Assembly: GCA_001464955.1 (NCBI GenBank)
Contig: LNEM01000027.1
Coordinates: 78,516 to 142,515 of the forward strand
Direction: 5' to 3'
DNA length: 64,000 nt
DNA from: Rhizobiales bacterium Ga0077537
GTDB taxonomy: Bacteria; Pseudomonadota; Alphaproteobacteria; Rhizobiales; Hyphomicrobiaceae
Below, in pieces: positions 27,581 to 36,824 of the stretch; within the stretch, counting starts at the first letter, position 1, and each line of letters starts with the position of its first letter. Under the pieces are notes generated by a model that was given only the letters and a program-made list of their open reading frames with translations, was not told where the DNA came from and did no database searches. A program made the translations under genes and the position numbers.

Positions 27581-27688
27581 GTCTGGCAGCTCCCCTCGAA
27601 GGACCGGCGCAGTCGTCGTCGTTCCGTCGCCTGCGCTTCCTGCTGTCGCCTAGCATGGCCGAGCCGGCGCCAGATACTCACGATACTT

Positions 27689-29965
27689 TTATTCAGCCGT
27701 GATCAGACGAGTTGCAGAACCTTGTGGTGCCCGGATGGCATCGACGATCCTCAACCGAGACCGACTGGTCTCGAGAGCGGGCGCGGACGCGGCTTCGACA
27801 TGCCCGATGGCAACGGCATCGATGCCGGCAGCCTTGAGGGCCACGAGCGTCTGGGCGGCGCGGTCATTTGGCACGCTGGCAAGGAGCCCACCGGATGTTT
27901 GGGGATCGAAGACGAGCGCCAGCGTTGCCTCGGCATCCGGCCCGGCGACGTCCACCCGCGGCGAGAGAGCGGCGTTGTCCGGCAGCAGGCTGGAGCGCAC
28001 CCCGGCCGCAATCAGCCGGTCGACACCCGGATAACGGGGGATCTGCGCCAGCCCGAGCACGGCCTCGAGCGGTCCATCCGACGCATCGAGCATCTCGATG
28101 AGGTGCCCGGCGAGCCCAAAGCCGGTCACGTCGGTCATGGCTCGGACATCCGATGCCAGCAGCACCCGGGCGGCAGCGGCGTTGCTCGCTCTCATGGCGG
28201 CGAGCGCGGCGGACACCTCGCGGGCGCGAGCCAGCCGCCGCATCCATCCGGCGAAGACGATGCCCGAGCCGAGCGGCTTCGTGAGCACCAGCACGTCGCC
28301 TTGTACGAGGCCACCCTTTGCGACGACGTGACCTCTCTCGACGCTGCCCGATACGAAAAGTCCGGCCGCCAACGCCTCTCCACGCCCCGTGTGACCGCCG
28401 ACCAGCCCGACGTCATGCGCCCGCAGCACCGCCGTCACCCCGGCGAGCAGCTGAACGAGATCGTCCTCGACGAGATGTGGCGCCCCCGGCGGCAGGCCGA
28501 CGAGCGCCAGGGCGTGGTCCGGCCGACCACCCTTGGCCAGGACGTCAGAGATGGCGTGCGCGGCGACGATCTCGCCCAGCAGATAGGGCTCCGGCCAGAT
28601 GGCCGGGAAATGATCGATGGTTTCGAGCCGGAGTGGACCCGGCCCGAGATCGAGCACCGCGACGTCGTCGCGTCGGAGGAGACTGGCGCCGCGCCCCGCG
28701 ATTGCCTCCGGCGCAAGCGCCTCGATCCGATCGAGAGCGCGGGACAGCGGAACGGGACCGACCTTTGCTGCGCAACCTGCACAATGCATCGCGTCCGCAT
28801 TCTCCGCGCCAGCCACCATGGGAGATGGCAGATCCTGGAAGCGACGCATGAAACCGCGGTCGATCCGGTCCTTCAGCGTCCAGGCCCAGGCACCTGCCAT
28901 GGCGAACGGTCCCCGCGCCGCAATCGCCTGACGCCCTCCACAGGACAGGAGCGTGAGGAACTGCGACTGGGGACGAAACGGCTTGGCCGCCATCCCCCGG
29001 GCCCTTAGGCGGATGTTCTCGGCAAGTGGCGGCCCTTGCCGGACGGCGAACACGCCCGCCTTCTCGCGTGGGTAGCCGATGACGCTCGCGCAGTCTCCGA
29101 CCGCGAAGATATCGTCCTCGCCCACGACCTGCAGCGTCGGCCGGACGGAGAGGAAGCCGCGGTCGTCGATCGCCAGTCCGGTCCCGGCGAACCAGTCGGG
29201 TGGCTGCGCCTTGGTTGTGATCAGCGTCGCATCGCTCGCCACCTCGCGTCCGCTGGCAAGAACGACGGCCCGCTCCGTCACGGCGATGGCGGCATCTCCC
29301 GTGATCACCGCCACGCCGGCCTCGGCAAGCGCCTGCTCTCCGAGCCGTTGCGCGCGGGCGTTGTGCGTCGGCAGCACCCGGCCGCTGCCGATGAGGGTGA
29401 ACTGAAAGGAGCGCCCGTCGATTCCGGCGCTAGGCGCCGCCTCGAGGAGACGGTGCCGGATGGCGAGGACGAGTTCGAATCCCGCAGCCCCCGTGCCGAC
29501 GACCGTGATCCGACGCGGCCCGCCGATGCTGAAGGCCCGTGCCTCGAGCGCACGCCACCGGGGCGCGAAGCTCGACACCGGCTTGACCGGAATGGCGTGC
29601 TCGGTAGCGCCGCGAATGCTGTCGAGCGCCGGCGTGATGCCGGTATCGATCGACAGGAGATCGTAGCGGAGCGGCGGTCGGCCAGCGATGTGCAGGTCCC
29701 GGCGCTGGCTGTCGATGCCGTCAGCTTCGCCGTGGACGAGACGCGCGCCCGCGAAATGCGCGAGCCGGACGAGATCGATATGGCACGCGTCGAGATCATA
29801 GTGCCCGGCGACATGGCCCGGGAGCATTCCCGAGTAGGGCGCATCGAGTTCCTTGGCGATCAGCGTGACGTCGAGCCCGGGCTCTGGCGTCATCCCGAGG
29901 GACTTCAGCACCACGACATGTGCGTGCCCTCCGCCAACGAGGATCAGCCGGCGTCGCGCTGGCAT
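27689..29965 (-). CDS. selD: Selenide, water dikinase fused to NADH-dehydrogenase-like flavoprotein
   Basis: A 758-residue two-part protein. Residues 1-370 are a pyridine-nucleotide-disulfide-type flavoprotein (LILVGGGHAHVVVLKSLG at the start, VVGTGAAGFELVLAI near 155, FAVGDCA near 285). From about 390 it is SelD, beginning CAGCAAKV with the catalytic Cys and Lys, then DDVAVLD, HAISDVLAKGG, VGGHT, DVTGFGLAGH and DPQTSGGLL. SelD makes selenophosphate from selenide and ATP for Sec-tRNA or selenouridine. This fusion is known in other bacteria. The ATG at 29965 has GGAGTGAG upstream; 29983 is an alternative start. Confidence 0.93.
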   Translation of the reverse strand: MPARRRLILVGGGHAHVVVLKSLGMTPEPGLDVTLIAKELDAPYSGMLPGHVAGHYDLDACHIDLVRLAHFAGARLVHGEADGIDSQRRDLHIAGRPPLRYDLLSIDTGITPALDSIRGATEHAIPVKPVSSFAPRWRALEARAFSIGGPRRITVVGTGAAGFELVLAIRHRLLEAAPSAGIDGRSFQFTLIGSGRVLPTHNARAQRLGEQALAEAGVAVITGDAAIAVTERAVVLASGREVASDATLITTKAQPPDWFAGTGLAIDDRGFLSVRPTLQVVGEDDIFAVGDCASVIGYPREKAGVFAVRQGPPLAENIRLRARGMAAKPFRPQSQFLTLLSCGGRQAIAARGPFAMAGAWAWTLKDRIDRGFMRRFQDLPSPMVAGAENADAMHCAGCAAKVGPVPLSRALDRIEALAPEAIAGRGASLLRRDDVAVLDLGPGPLRLETIDHFPAIWPEPYLLGEIVAAHAISDVLAKGGRPDHALALVGLPPGAPHLVEDDLVQLLAGVTAVLRAHDVGLVGGHTGRGEALAAGLFVSGSVERGHVVAKGGLVQGDVLVLTKPLGSGIVFAGWMRRLARAREVSAALAAMRASNAAAARVLLASDVRAMTDVTGFGLAGHLIEMLDASDGPLEAVLGLAQIPRYPGVDRLIAAGVRSSLLPDNAALSPRVDVAGPDAEATLALVFDPQTSGGLLASVPNDRAAQTLVALKAAGIDAVAIGHVEAASAPALETSRSRLRIVDAIRAPQGSATRLITAE

Positions 29966-30214
29966 CTGTCTCACTCCGTTCATGCCGCCTCGCAAAAGGC
30001 GACCGAGGGGCTGGAGATGGGCCGCATGAAGCTGGCGCCGGCTGAAGAGCCGTCACACAGGACGAGCGCGAGAGAGACGGAGGAGGAAAACGACACGTGA
30101 CGGCCCTGACCTCGGATGCAGATCTGCACCGTCGAGTAGATCAGCCGCGTCCCCGCGGCAACCCTGCACGATCGAAGGCCGGATCACGTCCGGCTGAACG
30201 GGGCGCCGTCGAAG

Positions 30215-30694
30215 TTATCGGTTATGCGGAAAAGCCGCGATCAGATGCCCGAGCGCCGCCTTAAGTTCCTCGGCGGCGAGACCACTGAAAGCGAGGCGAA
30301 GACGCTGCTCTGCCCGTTCGGCAGCCGGGCGAACCTCGCGCAGAAGCGCTTCACCGTCGTCGGAGAGACGGACCGCGTAGGCACGCGCATCGAGACGTGT
30401 CCGCTTGCGCTTGATCAAGCCGCGCCGCAGGAGCCGCTTCACGATCTCGGCAACGGTCGAACGGTCGATTCCGGTAATTCCGACGAGACCGGTCTGGCTC
30501 ACGTCACGGTTGTTCGCGACGGCGATCAGAACGGCGAACTGGCGGGTCGTGAGCCCAGTCGCGCCGGCTTCCTCGTTGAAGATGCTGTCGGCGACCTGAC
30601 AGGCACGGTGCAGAAGATGCGCGAGCGACGCATCCTCGACGGGCTTCGTCTTGCGATCGACCTGCAGCTCGGAATCGGACAGTGAAGATTGCAT
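30215..30694 (-). CDS. MarR family transcriptional regulator
   Basis: A 159-residue regulator with the MarR winged helix: GLTTRQFAVLIAVANN, SQTGLVGITGIDRSTVAEIVKRLLRRGLI, and the wing RTRLDARAYAVRLSD. The dimerisation helices sit at both ends. I chose the ATG at 30694 for usual family length; an upstream ATG at 30754 is possible. It is divergent from a LysR gene and downstream of the selD promoter region on the same strand as selD. It probably autoregulates; ligand unknown. Confidence 0.9.
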   Translation of the reverse strand: MQSSLSDSELQVDRKTKPVEDASLAHLLHRACQVADSIFNEEAGATGLTTRQFAVLIAVANNRDVSQTGLVGITGIDRSTVAEIVKRLLRRGLIKRKRTRLDARAYAVRLSDDGEALLREVRPAAERAEQRLRLAFSGLAAEELKAALGHLIAAFPHNR

Positions 30695-30790
30695 GGCACC
30701 TGTCTCGCGAAACTGAGCCTCGACCGGCCGAACCGGATTTCCGTTTTGCCGCATAGGCTTGACCCGTCGATTCGAAAGCTGGCTGAGGCG

Positions 30791-30808
30791 AATTGACGCC
30801 GCGCAATT
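30791..30808. promoter_or_regulatory. Inverted repeat in the MarR/LysR divergent gap
   Basis: AATTG (30791-30795) and CAATT (30804-30808) form an inverted repeat around eight bases, roughly midway between the two divergent regulator starts. It contains a T-N12-A pair close to the LysR T-N11-A box. Three TTCGAA palindromes also occur, at 30771, 30850 and 30880. Either regulator could bind here; assignment is inference. Confidence 0.35.
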
Positions 30809-30887
30809 CCCCAGCCATGAATCTCTTTCTTGTGAACAGAAGCATTGCCTTCGAAATTTGCAGATAACCATCCCAAAAGTTCGAACA

Positions 30888-31850
30888 GTGACAGATCAGA
30901 AACGTTCACCTCGCATCGACTGGGAAGACCTGCGGGTGCTGATAGAACTCGCGCGAACCGGCAGCCTGTCTGGCGCCGCGCGGTCGCTCGGCATCACGCA
31001 CGTGACTGTGAGCCGCCGCATCTCGAACCTCGAGGCCGATCTGGCTCAGGCCTTGTTCACGAGGGACACGGGCCGCTACGTCCTGACCGACGCTGGCCAT
31101 CGCATTCTGGAGCTGGCCGAGCCGATGGCGACGAGTGCCGAGGCGATCGTTCGGGCAGCTTCGGGCCTTCAGGTGGAACTCGGTGGACCGGTTCGTGTCA
31201 CCGCCACCGAAGCCGTCGGCGCCTATCTGGTCGTTCCGGCGTTGGCGCGAATCCACGTCCGCTATCCCGAAATGGACCTGAACCTGATCATTACGCAGGA
31301 GAATTTGAACCTCGCCCGAAACGCGACCGATCTGGCGGTACGGTTGGCCCGGCCGCAGTCGGACAGCGGCATCCATGCCATCAAGGTCGCGGACCTGTCG
31401 TATCGCTTCTACGGTGCAACGAGCTACGTGAAGTCCGTACCGCGCTCCGACTTCGAGGTGATCGCCTACCCTTCGGAATTGGCGGCATGGCCCGAGGTCC
31501 GCGCGGTGGAACGGGATTTCGCCACCAATCGCACGGCCTTGCGCGTCAATCATCTCGGCAATCGCATCCAGGCCGCTCGTCTCGGCATGGGCATCGCGCT
31601 TTTGCCGTGCATCATGGCCGCCGCGTGGCCGGATCTGACGCCTGTCGATCAGGAGGGACCGCCGGCGATCGTCCGGGAGATCTATGTGCTCGTCCACGAG
31701 GACTTGAAGGACGTGCCCAGGCTGAAGGCGAGCATGAATGTGCTTTGCGAGACCATTTCGACGCTCTTCGCACCCGCGGAAGCAGGCAGCGGAACTGCAA
31801 CGACAGCCGCGACCGACGCCGAAATCGCTTCGACTGCCGGGAAGTCCTAG
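30888..31850 (+). CDS. LysR family transcriptional regulator
   Basis: A 320-residue LysR regulator. The N-terminal winged helix (WEDLRVLIELARTGSLSGAA, then THVTVSRRISNLE) is followed by a substrate-binding domain from about 90 (GPVRVTATEAVGAYLV, LAVRLARPQSD, LGMGIALLP). I take the GTG at 30888 as start because it gives the usual length before the helix; longer frames to 30759 overlap the divergent gene's leader. The next gene in the same direction, a metallo-beta-lactamase-fold hydrolase 89 bases away, is a possible target. Confidence 0.88.
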   Translation: MTDQKRSPRIDWEDLRVLIELARTGSLSGAARSLGITHVTVSRRISNLEADLAQALFTRDTGRYVLTDAGHRILELAEPMATSAEAIVRAASGLQVELGGPVRVTATEAVGAYLVVPALARIHVRYPEMDLNLIITQENLNLARNATDLAVRLARPQSDSGIHAIKVADLSYRFYGATSYVKSVPRSDFEVIAYPSELAAWPEVRAVERDFATNRTALRVNHLGNRIQAARLGMGIALLPCIMAAAWPDLTPVDQEGPPAIVREIYVLVHEDLKDVPRLKASMNVLCETISTLFAPAEAGSGTATTAATDAEIASTAGKS

Positions 31851-31939
31851 TCCGCGCTGGACAAGCCCGCCCGTGAGCGCAATCGTTGTGCGACCGCCGA
31901 CGCGCGAGACCTGCCAGGATCACGAGGAGCAAACGTCCG

Positions 31940-32815
31940 ATGAGCGCCGCAATCGAGCTGGGTGAGATCCGGATCAAACGGATCATCGAGCAGGAAGCTC
32001 CGTTCTTCCCGGTCCACGACTTCTTCCCGAACTTCACGCCCGAGATGATGGCCGCCAACAGCCATTGGTTGCAGCCCCGCTACGTCGACCGGAACGGCAT
32101 GCTGGTGCTGTGTATCCAGAGCTACCTCGTCGAGACGAAGCACCATCGCATTCTCGTCGACACGTGCGTCGGCAATCACAAGCCGCGTCCTCATCGCCCG
32201 TTCTGGGACATGATGGCCTCCGACCGCTACGAAAAGAGCCTCGCCGAGGCTGGCGTGGGCGTAAACGACATCGATTTCGTCATGTGCACGCACTTGCACG
32301 TCGATCATGTCGGCTGGAACACCCGGCTCGACAACGGACGCTGGGTGCCGACGTTCCCCAAGGCCCGCTATGTGTTCTCGGATCGGGAACTCGAGTTCTG
32401 GACCGAGCGTCATCGCCAGGCGCCGGAAACCGCCGCCTGGATGACGGACAGCGTCTTGCCTGTGGTGGCGGCGGGCCGCGTCGACGTCGTCAAGAGCGAT
32501 TACGCCTTCAACGATCTGGTGCAGTTGGTACCGGCCCCGGGCCACACCATCGACCAGTACTGCGTGCTGGCCGGCAAGCCGGGCCACGATGCCCTGGTGA
32601 CTGGCGACATGGTCCATTCGCCGATCCAGGTGAAGTATCCCGAGATCGGCATGATGTCGGACTACGACTCGAAGCAGGCCGGCGAAAGCCGGAAGCGCAT
32701 CTTCTCGAGATTCTGCGATACCTCGACCCTGATCTGCACCGGCCACTTCCCGTCGCCGTCGGCGGGCCGCATCACGCGCGACGGCGAGAGTCACTTCAAG
32801 TTCACCGAGGCCTGA
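31940..32815 (+). CDS. MBL-fold metallo-hydrolase
   Basis: A 291-residue metallo-beta-lactamase-fold protein. CTHLHVDHVGWN near 113-124 gives the HxHxDH zinc motif. PGHTIDQY near 200, GDMVHSP and CTGHFPSP near 270-278 provide the remaining metal ligands. The length and order resemble the lactonase (AttM/AhlB) or hydrolase subfamily. A GAGGAG ribosome site precedes the ATG. It could open a lactone or hydrolyse an ester; substrate not predictable. Confidence 0.9.
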   Translation: MSAAIELGEIRIKRIIEQEAPFFPVHDFFPNFTPEMMAANSHWLQPRYVDRNGMLVLCIQSYLVETKHHRILVDTCVGNHKPRPHRPFWDMMASDRYEKSLAEAGVGVNDIDFVMCTHLHVDHVGWNTRLDNGRWVPTFPKARYVFSDRELEFWTERHRQAPETAAWMTDSVLPVVAAGRVDVVKSDYAFNDLVQLVPAPGHTIDQYCVLAGKPGHDALVTGDMVHSPIQVKYPEIGMMSDYDSKQAGESRKRIFSRFCDTSTLICTGHFPSPSAGRITRDGESHFKFTEA

Positions 32816-32828
32816 CGCCGACCTGCGA

Positions 32829-33704
32829 TCACCCGAGGGTGGTCGCGACCACCCACCAGTCGGGATGGGCCGCCGCGATCCGGTTAGCCCCCCGCCGGGC
32901 CGCATCGGCGCCGTCGACGAGCGCGAAGCAGGTCGGTCCACTGCCCGACATTCGCACGACCTGAGCGCCTTCCATGCGCGCTAGCACGCCGAGCACGTCG
33001 GCGACGGCTGGACAGAGCGCGACCGCCACCCGCTGCAGGTCGTTTGGCCGGCTCGCCAGGGCTTCGATGACGTCGTCGGCCGTCGCGAGCTGCGGCAGCA
33101 CGAGACGTCTCGGTGGCCCGTCGACCGCTCGCGCGTCGAGCGCCTTGAAGACCGCCGCTGTCGCGAGTGGCACCCCGGGATTGACCAGGATGGCATCGAG
33201 CCGCGGAAATGCAGCCAGCCGCTCCACTTCGGCACCGATCCCGGTCATGCGACCGGCAACCGGCTCGAGACAGACGGGCACGTCGGCCCCAATAGACTTG
33301 GCGATCTCCGCCCAGACGAGGTCCCCGGCGATCTCCGGATTGAGCCGTTGCAGCAGCCGGATGGCCGCCGCCGCATCACTCGAGCCTCCCCCGATGCCGG
33401 CCGCGACCGGCAACCGCTTCTCGAGCTCGAACCGCCCGGCCCTGACGTGCGGCCACTGCCGCCGAGCGGCCTCGATCGCTATGGAGACGAGGTTCCGGCC
33501 GCCATCGAGCTGCACCGACGTCAAGCCTGAAACGGCGAGCCCATCCGGCGCATCGCCGACCAGGGTCAACCGGTCACTCGCTTCGTGGCCGGCGAACGCC
33601 ACGAGACTGTCGAGTTCATGATAGCCGTCGCATCGCCGGCCGAGCACCTGGAGCGACAGGTTCACCTTGGCCGGGGCCAGCTCTGTCAGCGACCTGTGAA
33701 CCAT
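32829..33704 (-). CDS. ispE: 4-diphosphocytidyl-2-C-methyl-D-erythritol kinase
   Basis: A 291-residue GHMP kinase of the non-mevalonate isoprenoid pathway, phosphorylating CDP-methylerythritol. APAKVNLSLQVLGRR with GYHELDSLV is the N-terminal motif, LPVAAGIGGGSSDAAAA near 95-112 is the ATP-binding loop, and VVRMSGSGPTCFAL near 254-267 is the C-terminal motif. It lies 35 bases downstream of a TPR gene on the same strand, an arrangement common in Rhizobiales. The longer upstream frame is shadow of the TPR gene. Confidence 0.95.
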   Translation of the reverse strand: MVHRSLTELAPAKVNLSLQVLGRRCDGYHELDSLVAFAGHEASDRLTLVGDAPDGLAVSGLTSVQLDGGRNLVSIAIEAARRQWPHVRAGRFELEKRLPVAAGIGGGSSDAAAAIRLLQRLNPEIAGDLVWAEIAKSIGADVPVCLEPVAGRMTGIGAEVERLAAFPRLDAILVNPGVPLATAAVFKALDARAVDGPPRRLVLPQLATADDVIEALASRPNDLQRVAVALCPAVADVLGVLARMEGAQVVRMSGSGPTCFALVDGADAARRGANRIAAAHPDWWVVATTLG

Positions 33705-33739
33705 GACGTTCCGCGCCCGATGCGACCTCGCCCGTCTGC

Positions 33740-35557
33740 CTATTGCAGGCCCGGCCGGACCGGCTCGTAGTCGCTCGACGCCCGCTTGCGCTCTTGCGCA
33801 GGACGTTGCGCCTTCACTTTGCGGGGCTTGACGGGCTTGCCCTGCACGAGATCCGGCAGTCCGTCCTCGAGCTTGCGATTGATCTTGTCGACTTCCTCGG
33901 GCTCCGGCTTCAGCGTCAGCGCCTGCCGCCACTGGAAGTAGGCTTCACGGCGACGCCCGACGCGCCAGAAGGCGTCCCCGAGGTGATCATTGAGCGTCGG
34001 GTCTTCAGGGCGCAGTTCCACGGCGCGCTCGAGATACTTGACCGCCTGCTTGAAGTTGCCGAGCCGGAAATGCGCCCACCCGAGACTATCGACGATATAG
34101 CCGTCGTCGGGCTTCAACTGCACGGCCCTCTCGATGAGCTTCAGGCCCTGCTTGAGATTGATCCCCTGATCGACCCACGAGTACCCGAGATAGTTGAGCA
34201 CGAGCGACTGATCCGGCGACAGCTGCAGCGCCTTTTGCAGATCGGCCTCCGCGAGCGGCCAGCGCTTCGTCCGCTCGTAGCTTGTGCCGCGGGCATAGAA
34301 GTATGGCCAATGCCTCGGCTCCGGCTTCTCTATGCCGGCGATGATCCGGGAATAATAGTCGATGGCTTCATCGTAACGCTTGCGGCCGCGCATCAGGTTG
34401 CCGAGCGCATCGAGCGCACGAATATCGTTTGGATCGCGTTCGAGGAGCTTGTCGAGCAACGCCTTGGCATCGTCGACCCGCTCGAGCAGGTTGAGATTCT
34501 GCGCCTTCCGGATGTCGATCGCCTGTTCGAGCGGCGAACCGGCCGGAATGCGCTCGTAGGCCCGGATGGCCGCGTCGTAGTTCTTGGTCGTCTCGTAGAC
34601 GTTGGCGAGCGCCGCCAGCGCGAATGGCGAGTTCGGCTCGAGCCGGAGTGCCATCTGCAGATAGATCGCGCCCACGCTGATCCCGCCCTCGCTGGCGAGC
34701 GCCTCGCCGAGACCATAGAAGATCTCCGCCAGTCCCGTATTGGCAGAACCGACCAGCAAGCCGACCCGCTCGCCTGCCTTGAGGCGCGCCGCAAGGTCGC
34801 GGGCCACCGGATGCATCGTGCCACCGGTCTTGCGCGCATGCTCTTCAAGCACCGAAATGCCGAGCCTGTTGTCGCCGTTGGCGGACGCGTGATGCGCGTA
34901 GGCGAGTGCCACGCGGAATGACTTGGTGTCGCTCCGGAACAGGCGATCGAACGCCGCCTTGGCCTCGCCCGGCTGCCCGGCCACGTCGTACATCAGCGCC
35001 TTGTGGTAGCGGACGTAGAAGCGCGCCCATTCGGCCTGATTGACCGTGTCCGCCTCCTTGATCGCTTGCGCGATTTCGCCGGTGCCGGCTTTCATCCATC
35101 CGCGCGCGAGGGCGAGTGTCAGTTGTTCCATCAGGCCGTTGCCCTGGGCGGAGAACTGGTCGAAGGCGTCCTCGTAGCGCTTCGCCGTCGCAGCCTCGAT
35201 TCCGAGGATGAGCCGCGCCATCCGGTGATCGGTCTGCTGGCTGGCGATGCGGGTCGCGAGTTCCTTCGCGCTCTGGAACCGCCCCTCCGACGTCTCCATG
35301 AGCAGCGCCTGCTCCATGAGCGGCAGATTGCCCGGATCACGCTCGAGGGCCGACCGATAGTACTCGGCTGCGGCCGCCATGTCGTGCTGCCCGCGGGCGA
35401 TGCGCCCTGCGAGATAGCTGCCGAGCAGGGATTGGCCACCGGCTTCGCTATTGCCCGATCGGGCGTGAGCCACGTCTGGCGCCGCTGGAGCGCAGAGCAT
35501 CGCAGCGGCGATTATCGTGACGAACCGGCACCGCAGCCTCGCGACTCGCTTGAACAT
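33740..35557 (-). CDS. Secreted TPR-repeat protein
   Basis: A 605-residue protein. A basic N-terminus and hydrophobic core (VTIIAAAMLCAPAA) ending at AHA form a signal peptide, so it is probably periplasmic. The remainder is a chain of tetratricopeptide repeats, for example AAAAEYYRSALERDPGNLPL near 55, YDAAIRAYERIPAGSP, and YDEAIDYYSRIIAG. The C-terminal ~50 residues are Lys/Pro-rich. A GAGGTGAAA ribosome site supports the ATG at 35557 over longer starts. TPR proteins scaffold envelope assemblies; the partner is unknown. Upstream of ispE in one operon. Confidence 0.88.
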   Translation of the reverse strand: MFKRVARLRCRFVTIIAAAMLCAPAAPDVAHARSGNSEAGGQSLLGSYLAGRIARGQHDMAAAAEYYRSALERDPGNLPLMEQALLMETSEGRFQSAKELATRIASQQTDHRMARLILGIEAATAKRYEDAFDQFSAQGNGLMEQLTLALARGWMKAGTGEIAQAIKEADTVNQAEWARFYVRYHKALMYDVAGQPGEAKAAFDRLFRSDTKSFRVALAYAHHASANGDNRLGISVLEEHARKTGGTMHPVARDLAARLKAGERVGLLVGSANTGLAEIFYGLGEALASEGGISVGAIYLQMALRLEPNSPFALAALANVYETTKNYDAAIRAYERIPAGSPLEQAIDIRKAQNLNLLERVDDAKALLDKLLERDPNDIRALDALGNLMRGRKRYDEAIDYYSRIIAGIEKPEPRHWPYFYARGTSYERTKRWPLAEADLQKALQLSPDQSLVLNYLGYSWVDQGINLKQGLKLIERAVQLKPDDGYIVDSLGWAHFRLGNFKQAVKYLERAVELRPEDPTLNDHLGDAFWRVGRRREAYFQWRQALTLKPEPEEVDKINRKLEDGLPDLVQGKPVKPRKVKAQRPAQERKRASSDYEPVRPGLQ

Positions 35558-35649
35558 CGTTTCACCTCGCGGGCACATGACAGAAACCCGGCTGGTTTGA
35601 TTCATCTTTCGCCAAGTTAGCAAATCGCCGGCCGACTTGGCCACTAACA

Positions 35650-36636
35650 TCACCCGGCGTCCGGTGTCTGTCCCGCGAGGACTTGTGCGAAGACAGGCCT
35701 GTCGACGTTGCCGCCCGAGAGAATGACGCCGAGTCGGGCCCCTGGGCGCCGGCGCCGATCCTTCATGAGTGCGGCGAAGGCCGCCGCACCTGCCCCTTCC
35801 GCAACGTTGTGGGTCGTCTCGAAGATCACCCGCATCGCCTCCGCGATCTCGTCCTCGGTCACGCGCACCACATCGCCGGCGCCGCGGCAAATGACGTCCA
35901 TGGCATCGGGATGCGGCTCACGACAGGCCATGCCGTCCGCGAAGGTCCGGGCGGAATTGGTCGGAACGAGCGCTTTGGCCGCAAACGAGAGCGCCACGGC
36001 CGGGGCCTGATCGGCGGTGACGCCAATGATCTCGGTCTCGAGGCCCAGCGCGTCGCGCGCCGCGATCAGTCCCGAGATCCCCGAGCCCATCCCGATCGGC
36101 ACGAAGACGGCATCGAGATCGCCCGCGCTGCGGAAAAGCTCCAGCGCGTATGTCGCCACGCCACGGACCAGATCCGGATGATACGACGGCACCATGTGCA
36201 GCCCGTCCGCCTCGGCGAGCCAGGCGGCTTCCGCTTTCGCTTCGTCGAAATCACGCCCGTGCTCGATGAGGCGTGCGCCGAACCCGCGCATGGCGGTGTT
36301 CTTCTCGGCCGAGTTCCCGAAGGGTACGAGAATCGTTGCGCCGAGCCCCGCGCCCTTCGCGGCCCGCGCGATGGATTGGCCATGGTTTCCCCGCGTCGCC
36401 GTGATCACGCCCGTAACGCCCGGCTCCCGCTGCGCCAGCGCGTCCATGTAGACGACGCCACCCCGGATCTTGAAGGCGCCCGTCGGCGTGTGGTTCTCGT
36501 GTTTGACGACGATTTCGGTGCCGGCGTGGCTCGCGAGCAGCGGCCAGGCGAAGGTCGGCGTCGGCGGCATCGCGCGATGAACGAGCGCAGCGGCCGCCTC
36601 GAGCTGCTCGGTTGAGAATGCGTAGGGGCTGGACAT
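35650..36636 (-). CDS. PLP-dependent threonine dehydratase-like enzyme
   Basis: A 328-residue fold-type II PLP enzyme. KHENHTPTGAFKIRGG near 47-62 carries the Schiff-base Lys. ATRGNHGQSIA near 83-93 holds the phosphate-site Asn, and VPIGMGSGISG near 180 and GVILSGGNVDRP near 305 complete the cofactor pocket. There is no C-terminal ACT domain, so it is like catabolic threonine/serine dehydratases or hydroxyaspartate dehydratases, not biosynthetic IlvA. An AGGAG ribosome site precedes the ATG at 36636. Its gene starts back to back with the DUF4337 operon. Confidence 0.9.
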   Translation of the reverse strand: MSSPYAFSTEQLEAAAALVHRAMPPTPTFAWPLLASHAGTEIVVKHENHTPTGAFKIRGGVVYMDALAQREPGVTGVITATRGNHGQSIARAAKGAGLGATILVPFGNSAEKNTAMRGFGARLIEHGRDFDEAKAEAAWLAEADGLHMVPSYHPDLVRGVATYALELFRSAGDLDAVFVPIGMGSGISGLIAARDALGLETEIIGVTADQAPAVALSFAAKALVPTNSARTFADGMACREPHPDAMDVICRGAGDVVRVTEDEIAEAMRVIFETTHNVAEGAGAAAFAALMKDRRRRPGARLGVILSGGNVDRPVFAQVLAGQTPDAG

Positions 36637-36824
36637 CGGGCCGCTCCTGGTTCGTCCCATGGGGCCATCTCGGATGACGCCTCGTCGTTAACACGCCGCC
36701 CGGCGAAGATGACGGCCGGACCGAGCCTGCGGCAATCTGACCGGTGACGCGTCTGGTCAGTCTGCCGAGTATCCGCCGCTTTCACAGCGATGCTGGGGCA
36801 CGGGACGGGGATGAGGCGGGATCT

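Noticed and set aside
29470..29485. TTCGAATCC, resembling a tRNA T-arm.
   Set aside because: It lies inside the selD coding sequence on the antisense strand, and no acceptor stem, anticodon arm or D-arm can be built around it.
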